Assembly (NCBI GenBank): GCA_030426445.1
Contig: JAUHYS010000065.1
Span: 1 to 9,512, forward strand
Length of the DNA: 9,512 bases
Direction of reading: 5' to 3'
Source: a bacterium
GTDB taxonomy: Bacteria; UBA10199; DSSB01
This document shows, piece after piece, positions 1-6,750 of this stretch. Numbering within the stretch: position 1 is the first letter of the stretch; each line of letters opens with the position of its first letter. The notes below the pieces were generated by a model. It did no database searches. It had not been told where the DNA came from and saw only the letters and a program-made list of their open reading frames with translations. A program made the translations under genes and the position numbers.

Positions 1-807
1 ACCTACAAGCCCAACCGCATGAGCAGTGTTTGCAATATTAGGAATAATTCCCACTAAACAAACAAAAAACCAAATTATCATCATATTGACTGTACTAGGG
101 TGTAAAAAAAGACCACTTTTAGGATCGTATTTACCTCGGATCCAAACATAACCTAACAAGCCATAGACTACCCCGGACATCCCACCAAAATAGGGTCCAC
201 TTCTTAAATATTGACCTACATTTGAAGCTACCCCAATAATTAAGACAAAAATGATCAAAAACCAAAAACTCTGCTTAGTTTCGACCATCGCCCCTAAATC
301 TTTTAACCACAACATATTAAAGAGTAAGTGAAGAATACCAAAATGAATAAATATAGGCGTGATGAGACGCCAGATCTGGCCCTTTTCAATCAAAGGAAAG
401 ACTGTTAAAAAATGCGAAATCAATTGTCGATTCTCACCGAGTTGAGAGAATAAGCTGAATGCTACCGAAGTTAAAATCAATCCCCAAGTAAAATAGGCCG
501 TTTGGATACTCTGGCGATGCCAATGCGTTCTAACATCAACAAAACGATTCCGAGCACGTTTTTCTTCTCGATTTTCATGGCGGAGTTTAACACGAGCTTC
601 TTCAGACTTATTATAAACTTTGTCATGGGGCTGACGGTAAAACGCATCAAGAATTTGTTGTGCGGCTTCAATTTGGTCGTCATCATAAATCCATAAATGC
701 CACTCTTTGTCTTCTTGACGCAATTGATTATCAATTTTTTTAATATAAAGATATTCCCCAATTTTTTTTGCTTGAGAATAATTTGAAAAGCTTGCGATCT
801 GTCTCAT
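1..807 (-). CDS. glpG: Rhomboid intramembrane serine protease GlpG, C-terminus cut by window edge
   Basis: The protein cleaves transmembrane segments of other membrane proteins within the inner membrane. The 269 residues visible start at ATG 805-807 and run off the window edge in frame. Residues 1-56 resemble the cytoplasmic Rhomboid_N domain of E. coli GlpG. They are followed by a charged linker (about 60-100) and then membrane segments. The family landmarks are visible: W146-R147, then H160 and N164 (HLLFNMLW, oxyanion hole), the catalytic serine S211 in GGMSG, and the catalytic histidine H263 in the last helix (ANTAHAVG). E. coli GlpG is 276 residues, so perhaps 20-40 residues of the last helix and tail are missing. 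The gene follows the 257-residue secreted protein by 31 bp on the same strand, so it is probably the last gene of that operon. No convincing Shine-Dalgarno sequence precedes the ATG. I am sure of the family. Orthology to GlpG rests on the N-terminal domain. Confidence 0.93.
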   Translation of the reverse strand, partial: MRQIASFSNYSQAKKIGEYLYIKKIDNQLRQEDKEWHLWIYDDDQIEAAQQILDAFYRQPHDKVYNKSEEARVKLRHENREEKRARNRFVDVRTHWHRQSIQTAYFTWGLILTSVAFSLFSQLGENRQLISHFLTVFPLIEKGQIWRLITPIFIHFGILHLLFNMLWLKDLGAMVETKQSFWFLIIFVLIIGVASNVGQYLRSGPYFGGMSGVVYGLLGYVWIRGKYDPKSGLFLHPSTVNMMIIWFFVCLVGIIPNIANTAHAVGLVG

Positions 808-838
808 GAAAATTGGGATATGATTAAAAGGTTAAAAA

Positions 839-1612
839 CTAGTAACGACGCCAAGGCTCATCACTTCGACTCCAAATGTCATAATAACTGTGAATGGTGT
901 TATAACGAGCGGCTTCAAGCCCTGGTACGAAACGACCCAAAGCTTTTTCATCTTCTAGTTTTCCTAGTACAACCTGCTGGTGTGTCACAATGATATCGCT
1001 TTTAAGTTGATTAAGCTGTTGAGTATTGATGGGACCCGAAGTCTGGATTTCTGTAATATAGTTGATTGCCTGTTCTAAATAAAGCGCTGCGTTTTGATAA
1101 TCTTTACCGGAAATAAGCTGTGAAGCCTGGTTAAGTGCAATCTCAGCAGAAGTGAGTTTAAAAACAGGGCTATCTGCATCCTTTAGGGCTTGAGCACGAC
1201 GGTAAGCATCGGTCAAGGCATCTAGCGCCTTTTTTTTATTCGATTTCATCAAAGCACGATTTGTCGTCCTTAGATCATTTTCCAGAGACTTTAAAAACTT
1301 TTTTAAAGAAGTTAAAGATTTTTGATTGGCTACGGCACGCTCAGCATGATCAATATTTTTTTTCATCTCCAGTAGCAAACGACGTGCTTGAAGGTAATCT
1401 CCTTTTTCGGTCATATTGGCTAAATTTTGTAGATTGCGAACTAATTTTTCCAAACGCTTGTTAAGGTTTGTTTCAATTTCAACTAAATTCTTAACTTCTG
1501 GGTTTAAAGAAATATCTGTTTCGTAACTTTGAGCAACTGCTAACTGAGGAATGAGAAATAAAGTGACTAAAAATAAAGTCTTACAAAGATATTCTCTAAT
1601 TTTTTTTTTCAT
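839..1612 (-). CDS. Secreted alpha-helical protein of unknown function
   Basis: I do not recognise a named family. The 257-residue product begins with a clear signal peptide: basic n-region MKKKIR, hydrophobic core around residues 12-22 and a likely signal peptidase I site AVA|Q at 25-28. The mature protein is almost entirely predicted helix, rich in Lys, Leu, Ala and Asn. Repeated patterns such as EMKKNIDHAERAV and ALYLEQAINYI suggest paired helices or coiled coil, similar in style to TPR-like solenoids. There is no cysteine after cleavage and no catalytic motif. I chose ATG 1612 over the in-frame TTG at 1624 because GAGGGG lies 4 nt before that ATG, and the TTG overlaps this ribosome binding site. 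It lies 46 bp after a secreted TPR gene and 31 bp before glpG. A periplasmic or envelope-associated role with its neighbours is an inference from this context. Confidence 0.8.
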   Translation of the reverse strand: MKKKIREYLCKTLFLVTLFLIPQLAVAQSYETDISLNPEVKNLVEIETNLNKRLEKLVRNLQNLANMTEKGDYLQARRLLLEMKKNIDHAERAVANQKSLTSLKKFLKSLENDLRTTNRALMKSNKKKALDALTDAYRRAQALKDADSPVFKLTSAEIALNQASQLISGKDYQNAALYLEQAINYITEIQTSGPINTQQLNQLKSDIIVTHQQVVLGKLEDEKALGRFVPGLEAARYNTIHSYYDIWSRSDEPWRRY

Positions 1613-1658
1613 ATTGCCCCTCAACTTTTTTATTTATCTTGATGTTAAAAATCATAAT

Positions 1659-2189
1659 TTAATCTTCAAGACCCATAATCTTGCCTAATTTTTGCGCTAA
1701 AGGTGAACTTAACTTTTTTAAAGCTTTGTACTCTGCTTTTGCAAGCTTAAAATCATAGTGACTTTCTTTCATATAGAGAACACCCAAATGGTAATGATAC
1801 TTATCCTGCTGTGGGGCTTTGATAACCGCATTTTGCAATTCAGCTTTTTCTAAATCTTTTAGTTTTAATTGTTTATATACTATAGACATTTGATAATGAG
1901 CTTCGGCATATTGAGGATTTAAACCAAGGGCCCGACGATATGATATCAAAGCTAACTCATAAAGTTGCTTTTCTGCATAAAGCTGACCCAATGCAAGGTG
2001 TACCGCAAGATCATGCGGGTTTTGTTTAAGTTTTTTATAGTAGTCTGCAAAACGCGTTTCTGACCTTTGTGAATCTTGTAAACTCTCAAATTGTTTAACT
2101 TGATCAATAGCACTTGCAAAAGTCTTACCGCAAAGCATTAGTACCAGCCCGTTAAAAGCAATAAAAAACAAAAAAACTTTTTTATTCAT
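1659..2189 (-). CDS. Secreted TPR-repeat protein
   Basis: The 176-residue protein is probably exported and acts as a protein-protein interaction scaffold in the periplasm. Residues 1-27 form a signal sequence with a hydrophobic core and an ASA|I type cleavage site. C20 follows LVLML, which does not fit a lipobox well because Leu sits at -1, so a lipoprotein is less likely. Three consecutive 34-residue tetratricopeptide units can be read at about 60-93, 94-127 and 128-161, with the usual W/L-G-Y-A-P spacing (for example LALGQLYAEK, ALGLNP, YHLGVLYMKE). The start ATG at 2189 has AAGGA about 10 nt upstream. It is the first gene of the leftward set, divergent from the metallopeptidase gene, and a consensus -10 lies 55 bp upstream. 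Its partner is not deducible, but the next gene product is also secreted and helical. Confidence 0.87.
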   Translation of the reverse strand: MNKKVFLFFIAFNGLVLMLCGKTFASAIDQVKQFESLQDSQRSETRFADYYKKLKQNPHDLAVHLALGQLYAEKQLYELALISYRRALGLNPQYAEAHYQMSIVYKQLKLKDLEKAELQNAVIKAPQQDKYHYHLGVLYMKESHYDFKLAKAEYKALKKLSSPLAQKLGKIMGLED

Positions 2190-2220
2190 ACAACTAAGAT
2201 CCTTTTACTTATTGATTCTA

Positions 2221-2964
2221 ATGTTGCGCAATGGAATCGATGTATTATATGCTGCAATTATGGTCAATAAGATTGAAAGTCAATTGGGTCGCATGCCCAC
2301 CTGGTTAAATCGCTCTAGTGGAAGTACAAAAACAGAAGGAAAAGCTGCCCCTAAAACACTAGGAGAAACCCCTCCTGTTATTGAACGAGAAGCCGACCAT
2401 CCGGACCTACTTCCTCTATTAGCTCATTATGGTATGCTACAAAAAATCCGCCGTAAATTAAAACGCTTTTCTGGAAAAGATTGTAAAAAAATCGTTTTAG
2501 CAAGAAATACCATCGGCTCGGTAGACGATAAAGGCAACCTTTACCTGGGTGTCGACTTTTTACGTTCATATCAAAATAACGAAGCCCTATTGGCTGGTGT
2601 CATGGCTCACGAATGGGGCCACCTTATCTCTCACTTGTCTCATCAAAGTAACCTTGACCATCTTAATTGGGAGCAAATTTTTGAATTACGCCGTGAAGAA
2701 GAAGCCTCGGCCGATGTTTTTTGTGGGCGTATGATGGCAATGATGGATTACCCCGTCGAACCTATCTGTCATTTTTTGCGAAAGGCCGAAAAAAACGAAA
2801 AGGCAAGTACGACGCTTAAATACTACGCAGCTTCGATAAGAGTAGCCATGATTGAGGAATCCCATCGCCGCCACTTTGCACGCAAGGCGACCACTAAAAA
2901 AATTTTTAATAAGCGCGTCTATCCCAACCCTTATACTAGCAAATTAATTGCCCCCGAAGATTAA
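2221..2964 (+). CDS. M48-like soluble zinc metallopeptidase
   Basis: This is probably a zinc-dependent endopeptidase of the gluzincin type. Numbered from ATG 2221 (247 residues), the zinc site HEWGH is at 130-134 within GVMAHEWGHLISH. A downstream acidic motif EASAD at 161-165 matches the ExxxD third-ligand signature of family M48, with E161 as the likely ligand. No signal peptide or membrane helix is visible, unlike HtpX or Oma1-type members, so a cytoplasmic enzyme or a secreted one by another route is expected. Residues 30-60 look disordered. The start is uncertain. TTG 2212 and ATG 2221 lie only 22-31 bp from the divergent start, and neither has a Shine-Dalgarno sequence. ATG 2260 (residue 14) or ATG 2293 (residue 25) would leave the catalytic domain intact and fit the overlapping promoter better. 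Substrate unknown. The Ser/Thr kinase gene follows about 90 bp later. Confidence 0.8.
   Translation: MLRNGIDVLYAAIMVNKIESQLGRMPTWLNRSSGSTKTEGKAAPKTLGETPPVIEREADHPDLLPLLAHYGMLQKIRRKLKRFSGKDCKKIVLARNTIGSVDDKGNLYLGVDFLRSYQNNEALLAGVMAHEWGHLISHLSHQSNLDHLNWEQIFELRREEEASADVFCGRMMAMMDYPVEPICHFLRKAEKNEKASTTLKYYAASIRVAMIEESHRRHFARKATTKKIFNKRVYPNPYTSKLIAPED
2244..2272 (-). promoter_or_regulatory. Candidate promoter for the leftward TPR/helical/glpG operon
   Basis: On the minus strand a perfect TATAAT lies at 2244-2249, 54 bp before the TPR gene start. Possible -35 partners are poor: TCTTAT at 2267-2272 has a 17-nt spacer, TTATTG at 2265-2270 has 15 nt, and TTGACC at 2262-2267 has only 12 nt. The position is right for the operon, but the -35 is weak and the region is AT-rich. 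Confidence 0.4.
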
Positions 2965-2983
2965 ACAAAACCTTCTTCAACCC

Positions 2984-3010
2984 TTTACTCCACAATAATA
3001 CCGTTATAAT
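2984..3010 (+). promoter_or_regulatory. Candidate promoter of the Ser/Thr kinase gene
   Basis: A consensus TATAAT is at 3005-3010 in the gap after the metallopeptidase stop. TTTACT at 2984-2989 could serve as -35 with a 15-nt spacer, which is short. Transcription would start near 3017. That would place the in-frame TTG at 3016 at or before the transcript end and favour ATG 3058 as the real kinase start. Confidence 0.42.
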
Positions 3011-3057
3011 GCCACTTGATTCACTTTGTTAAGACTGCTAGGCTACCCTTCTCTATT

Positions 3058-4827
3058 ATGGAAAGATTTGCAATTCAATTTGGTCGTTATTCCCTGCATG
3101 AAAAAATCGCTGTGGGGGGAATGGCAGAGATTTATAAAGCAAGCTTGCGTGGATTAGGTGACTTTCAAAAAACTCTCGTCATCAAACGCATTCTCCCATT
3201 TTATTCTCAACGTGAAGACTTCATTAATATGCTCGTGGATGAAGCCAAACTCTTAGTCCACCTTAACCATCCCAATATTGTACAAATTTATGAACTGGGA
3301 TGTGTCGACGAAGTTTACTATATTGCAATGGAATTCGTCGACGGGTGGGATTTAAGAAAAGTACTGCGCCGCCTTCAAGAACTCAACTTACCACTTCCTC
3401 AAGATGTTGCTATTAGTATCATGTTAGAAGCCCTACAAGGACTTAACTACGCTCACCAGCGTCAATTGCCAGAAATGGGCAATCTTCGTATTGTCCACCG
3501 TGATGTTAGCCCACAAAACATATTACTCAGCCGTCATGGCGAAGTTAAAGTCACCGATTTTGGAATTGCAAAGGCAGCTAACAGAACAACAGAAACGCAA
3601 ACTAATGTTCTTAAAGGTAAGTTTGCTTACATGTCACCAGAACAAGCTTTAGGGCGCCCTTTGGATCCAAGGAGTGATCAATTTTCTTGGGGTATTGTAC
3701 TTTATGAATTATTATTTAATAAAAAACTTTTTACCGCAGACAATGATATCCAAATCCTCAACCAAATTAGAAAAGGGGAAATCAATTTATCTCAAGAGGA
3801 ATGCAGAAAACTGCTACCAGGAATAGAACCTATCCTTAGAAAAGTCCTTTCGAAAAAGCCTGAAGACCGCTATGAAAGTGCCAATCTATTAAGCCAAGAA
3901 CTCGAAGCTACCCTTCCCGAAGGCAGGAGATTAAACTCTGAAGAACTTGCGACTTATTTTAATGAACTTTTAGGTGATTTGAATTCAGCAACAGAGTTAG
4001 AAAAAAAGCTAAGTACGCTTTCTAAAAATCTAAACGAAGAGAATATTTTACTTTCAAATTCACGTTATGGAACGTTAGCTTCACGAAAGAAGCACATTCC
4101 CAAACCCAATTCACGCTCTCGATTTCTCAGTTACAGTATTAGCATTTTTTTACTAGCTATAACTTCCATAGGTCTTTTCTGGGCTGTTCAAAAGTTTTAT
4201 CTTGAACCCAGACCTATCAAGAATCACAATCAAAAAAACCTTGTTGCTAAAAATGACCCCTGGCTACAAGCCATTCATCAACTTAGGAACTGGCCAAAGC
4301 AAATTTTGATTTCAAGTATCGGGCCCTTTGCTAATTGGAAAACTATACAAAGTTATGCACCAGTCAAAACAGAAATTACAGTCACACCTGTTCATGCAAA
4401 TATATTTATAAAGTACCCTGGGGGAGAAAAAAAGGGCGAAGGAAAACTTGACACTCCACCTCTTCCTCCTGGAACTAAAATTACGGTAAGTGCTAGCCTG
4501 AAAGGCTACGACCCAAAATATTTAGAACTTGATTTGGACCCTAAAAAAACTCAAAGCAGCTACCTGCTGGCTCTTAAAAAAACAGAACAAAAGTTTGGCA
4601 ATATCCGAGTCAATGCCCGGCCTTGGGGTAAGGTATTTATGTCAGGATTTATTTCTGGGCAAGCCACACCCGTAGGTAGAGGTAAAATTCCGGTTGGAAA
4701 CTATACAGTCACAGTCAAAAGCCCTGACGGAAGCAAAAGTGCTTCTGCTCGTGTCAGAATCCGACCCGATTCAACCTCTCAATGCATGGCCAACTTTAAA
4801 GAAAAAGCTAGTATTAGCTGCCAATAG
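3058..4827 (+). CDS. Membrane-anchored eukaryotic-type Ser/Thr protein kinase with PEGA-like C-terminus
   Basis: The 589-residue protein phosphorylates Ser/Thr of unknown targets and is probably anchored in the inner membrane. Residues 10-285 form a complete Hanks-type kinase domain: glycine-rich loop IAVGGMAEIYKA (17-28), ATP lysine K43 in VIKRI, helix-C E62, catalytic loop HRDVSPQN (148-154, base D150), DFG at 167-169, and SPE at 193-195 after an activation loop with T177, T178 and T180. The loop has Ser where most bacterial kinases have Lys (HRDVKPxN). That variant is familiar from myxobacterial and related kinases. A basic linker leads to one transmembrane helix at about 356-376. The outer part (about 437-580) contains two beta-rich segments resembling PEGA domains, for example GNIRVNARPWGKVFMSG and PPGTKITVSASLKGY. 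I chose ATG 3058 over TTG 3016 because of the upstream promoter. No clear Shine-Dalgarno sequence is seen. All catalytic residues are present, so it should be active. Confidence 0.93.
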   Translation: MERFAIQFGRYSLHEKIAVGGMAEIYKASLRGLGDFQKTLVIKRILPFYSQREDFINMLVDEAKLLVHLNHPNIVQIYELGCVDEVYYIAMEFVDGWDLRKVLRRLQELNLPLPQDVAISIMLEALQGLNYAHQRQLPEMGNLRIVHRDVSPQNILLSRHGEVKVTDFGIAKAANRTTETQTNVLKGKFAYMSPEQALGRPLDPRSDQFSWGIVLYELLFNKKLFTADNDIQILNQIRKGEINLSQEECRKLLPGIEPILRKVLSKKPEDRYESANLLSQELEATLPEGRRLNSEELATYFNELLGDLNSATELEKKLSTLSKNLNEENILLSNSRYGTLASRKKHIPKPNSRSRFLSYSISIFLLAITSIGLFWAVQKFYLEPRPIKNHNQKNLVAKNDPWLQAIHQLRNWPKQILISSIGPFANWKTIQSYAPVKTEITVTPVHANIFIKYPGGEKKGEGKLDTPPLPPGTKITVSASLKGYDPKYLELDLDPKKTQSSYLLALKKTEQKFGNIRVNARPWGKVFMSGFISGQATPVGRGKIPVGNYTVTVKSPDGSKSASARVRIRPDSTSQCMANFKEKASISCQ

Positions 4828-4841
4828 CAACCTGGTATTTA

Positions 4842-4855
4842 CGAACACATGTTCG
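4842..4855. promoter_or_regulatory. Perfect dyad matching the Gram-positive LexA (SOS) box
   Basis: CGAACACATGTTCG is a 6+6 bp perfect inverted repeat with a 2-nt centre. It fits the Bacillus-type LexA/DinR consensus CGAAC-RNRY-GTTCG at every fixed position. It lies 14 bp after the kinase stop and 145 bp before the glpD start. No T-tract follows, so it is not a terminator. Binding by LexA is an inference from motif identity only. The half-sites also equal those of E. coli GlpR operators but in the reverse order. Confidence 0.5.
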
Positions 4856-4903
4856 AAAGCACATTTCAAGCATATGAAGTTATTTAATATTTTTTATCAA
4901 AAT

Positions 4904-4920
4904 GAAAGAGGCTCTTTTTT
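4904..4920 (+). terminator. Weak rho-independent terminator after the kinase gene
   Basis: GAAAGA at 4904-4909 pairs with TCTTTT at 4913-4918 around a GGC loop, and a run of six T ends at 4920. The stem is short and A/U rich, so termination may be partial. The position between the kinase stop and glpD supports separate transcription units. Confidence 0.4.
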
Positions 4921-5000
4921 AATCTCTCGTGATAGTGCTATCTTTACCTTAAAATTCTCTCTTTACAAAACTATCCCTGCCTCGATATGAAAAGCTCAAG

Positions 5001-6629
5001 ATGTTAAAGCGTTCGCAGTTAATCAAAAATTTAAAAGAGACTTTATTTGATATCTTGATCATAGGAGGAGGCGCCAGCGGTGCTGGGGCAGCTTTGGATG
5101 CAGCCTCGCGCGGTTTAAAGGTCGCACTTGTAGAGCGAGATGACTTTGCTTCTGGCACTTCCAGTCGAAGTACCAAACTCATCCATGGAGGTGTACGCTA
5201 TCTCGAGCTAGCGGTCAAACAATTCAGCCGAGAACAATACCAACTCGTCAAAGACGCCCTACACGAGCGAGCTACTTTACTCAAAATTGCCCCTCATCTT
5301 TCTAGACCGATCCCTTTGGTCACACCAGTTTATTCGTTTTTTGGAGGTCCCTATTTTTGGACAGGCCTCAAAATGTATGACCGACTAGCAGGAAAACGCA
5401 GTGTAGGAAAAAGCAAATACCTCAGTCGTAAAAAAGCTCTCCAACGATTTCCAATGTTAAAAGCAAAGGGACTTAAAGGAGGGGTTTTATATTATGATGG
5501 GCAATTTGACGACGCCCGTATGAATGTCACCCTTATCCGTAGCGCTATCGACTGTGGTGCAACAGCACTCAATCACATTGAAGTCAACGGATTAATAAAA
5601 AATCAAACACATATTACGGGTGCTCAAGCTAAAGACCTTAACGGAAAAGAAGAGTTTAATATTCATGCTCAAGTCGTCATTAATGCAACAGGTCCTTTTT
5701 GCGATAAGATTCGATTTTTAGATAACCCTAAGGCAACCCCTCTATTACGGGCCAGTAGCGGAATTCATATTGTTTTAGATAAACGCTTTTCTCCACCGGA
5801 TACGGGTCTACTTATTCCCGAGACCGAAGACGGACGTGTGCTTTTTCTATTACCATGGTTAGGCCATACTCTAGTTGGAACAACTGATAATCCTGCAAAA
5901 ATTGAATCCAATCCCCATGCTAGTGAAGCTGACATCGAATATTTACTTCGGCATGTCATCAAGTATTTTAATATTCCTGTAACACGTAAAGATGTTTTAT
6001 CTTCGTGGTCAGGGCTACGGCCGCTGGTTTCCGATCCGCATTTAGCTGACACAGCGAAGCTTTCACGCGATCATGTTATCCACATTAGTTCCTCAGGACT
6101 CATCACTTTAACTGGAGGAAAATGGACGACTTATCGTAAAATGGGAGAAGACGCCGTTAATCAAGCCATTACTCTAGGAAACCTCTCTCCTCAACATGAC
6201 TGTCAAACCGAAAATATTATTCTCAAAGGTGCCAAAGATTACACCTTAGATTACATGCAAAATCTCATGGAGCAATTTCAACTTGAAAGAGATATCGCCA
6301 AACATCTCGCCACTTCTTATGGCACAGAATCCCCCCAAGTCTTGCAAAGTGGTAACAGCAAATATATTAAACGCCTGGTCCCTGGTTATCCCTATCTAGA
6401 AGCCGAAGTTTTATATGCGATTAACGATGAGCTTGCTAGCAACCCTGTGGATATCCTCGCCCGAAGAATGCGTCTGACTTTTTTGAACCAAACTGCAGCA
6501 AAAGCAGCCTTGCCTAGAACTTTAGAGCTTTTACAAAAAACACTTCAATGGCCAGAAACAAGAGTAAAACAAGAAAAAGAAAATTTCTTAGACTATTTAG
6601 GGAACCGTTCAAGAAAAATTATTGACTGA
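5001..6629 (+). CDS. glpD: FAD-dependent glycerol-3-phosphate dehydrogenase
   Basis: The enzyme oxidises sn-glycerol-3-phosphate to dihydroxyacetone phosphate and passes electrons to the quinone pool at the inner face of the cytoplasmic membrane. The 542-residue protein starts with the FAD dinucleotide fold DILIIGGGASGAGAA (17-31) and the acidic end of beta-2 (VERDD, 44-48). The family signatures follow: SGTSSRSTKLIHGGVRYLE (51-69), YYDGQFDDARMN (164-175), SSWSGLRPLV (334-343) and the FAD-contacting TGGKWTTYR (371-379). A C-terminal helical DAO_C domain carries DILARRMRLTFLN near 473-485. It is longer than E. coli GlpD (501) and looks closer to the mitochondrial GPD2 type without EF hands. 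The ATG at 5001 has only a weak purine-rich leader. TTTACA at 4962-4967 with TATGAA at 4986-4991 would give a nearly leaderless transcript, which is speculative. No glpF, glpK or glpR is in the window. Confidence 0.95.
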   Translation: MLKRSQLIKNLKETLFDILIIGGGASGAGAALDAASRGLKVALVERDDFASGTSSRSTKLIHGGVRYLELAVKQFSREQYQLVKDALHERATLLKIAPHLSRPIPLVTPVYSFFGGPYFWTGLKMYDRLAGKRSVGKSKYLSRKKALQRFPMLKAKGLKGGVLYYDGQFDDARMNVTLIRSAIDCGATALNHIEVNGLIKNQTHITGAQAKDLNGKEEFNIHAQVVINATGPFCDKIRFLDNPKATPLLRASSGIHIVLDKRFSPPDTGLLIPETEDGRVLFLLPWLGHTLVGTTDNPAKIESNPHASEADIEYLLRHVIKYFNIPVTRKDVLSSWSGLRPLVSDPHLADTAKLSRDHVIHISSSGLITLTGGKWTTYRKMGEDAVNQAITLGNLSPQHDCQTENIILKGAKDYTLDYMQNLMEQFQLERDIAKHLATSYGTESPQVLQSGNSKYIKRLVPGYPYLEAEVLYAINDELASNPVDILARRMRLTFLNQTAAKAALPRTLELLQKTLQWPETRVKQEKENFLDYLGNRSRKIID

Positions 6630-6646
6630 ACCCAAAAGAATTTTCC

Positions 6647-6681
6647 AAAGCTTGACAGAGTATTCTCTTAAGCTTTACAAG
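6647..6681 (+). promoter_or_regulatory. Candidate promoter with overlapping inverted repeat before the DHS-family gene
   Basis: A consensus -35 TTGACA is at 6652-6657. TACAAG at 6676-6681, 18 nt downstream, can serve as -10. The inverted repeat AAAGCTT (6647-6653) and AAGCTTT (6670-6676) brackets this promoter and touches both boxes, which is a good layout for a repressor site. There is no T-tract after it, so it does not look like a glpD terminator. Operator function is inferred. Confidence 0.4.
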
Positions 6682-6750
6682 AAAAGCTCATTCACAATCA
6701 CCCTAAGTTTTCCAAAAGTGGGAAGCCTTTAATTTTAGCAGGAGAAAAAA

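Noticed and set aside
1261..1464. Plus-strand open frame inside the secreted helical gene
   Set aside because: It is a shadow frame of a gene with a signal peptide and ribosome binding site, and its composition does not look like a protein.
1613..1624. Extension of the 257-residue secreted protein to a TTG start at 1624
   Set aside because: The extra four codons consist of the GAGGGG ribosome binding site for ATG 1612, and the signal peptide fits MKKKIR better.
1659..2189. TPR protein as a lipoprotein via C20
   Set aside because: The residues before the cysteine (LML) do not fit a lipobox, which needs a small residue at -1, whereas an ASA signal peptidase I site follows.
3016..3057. Extension of the kinase to a TTG start at 3016
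   Set aside because: It would start at or before the transcript expected from TATAAT 3005-3010, has no ribosome binding site, and adds residues not typical of kinase N-termini.
4842..4855. Dyad as a terminator of the kinase gene
   Set aside because: The 6-bp arms have only a 2-nt centre, too tight for a full hairpin, and no T-tract follows.
4842..4855. Dyad as a standard GlpR operator of glpD
   Set aside because: The E. coli operator has TGTTCG before CGAACA with a central spacer, and here the half-sites are in the reverse order. It is kept only as an alternative.
6630..6750. Riboswitch before the DHS-family gene
   Set aside because: No known aptamer pattern is visible, and the 121-bp gap is explained by a promoter, an inverted repeat and a ribosome binding site.
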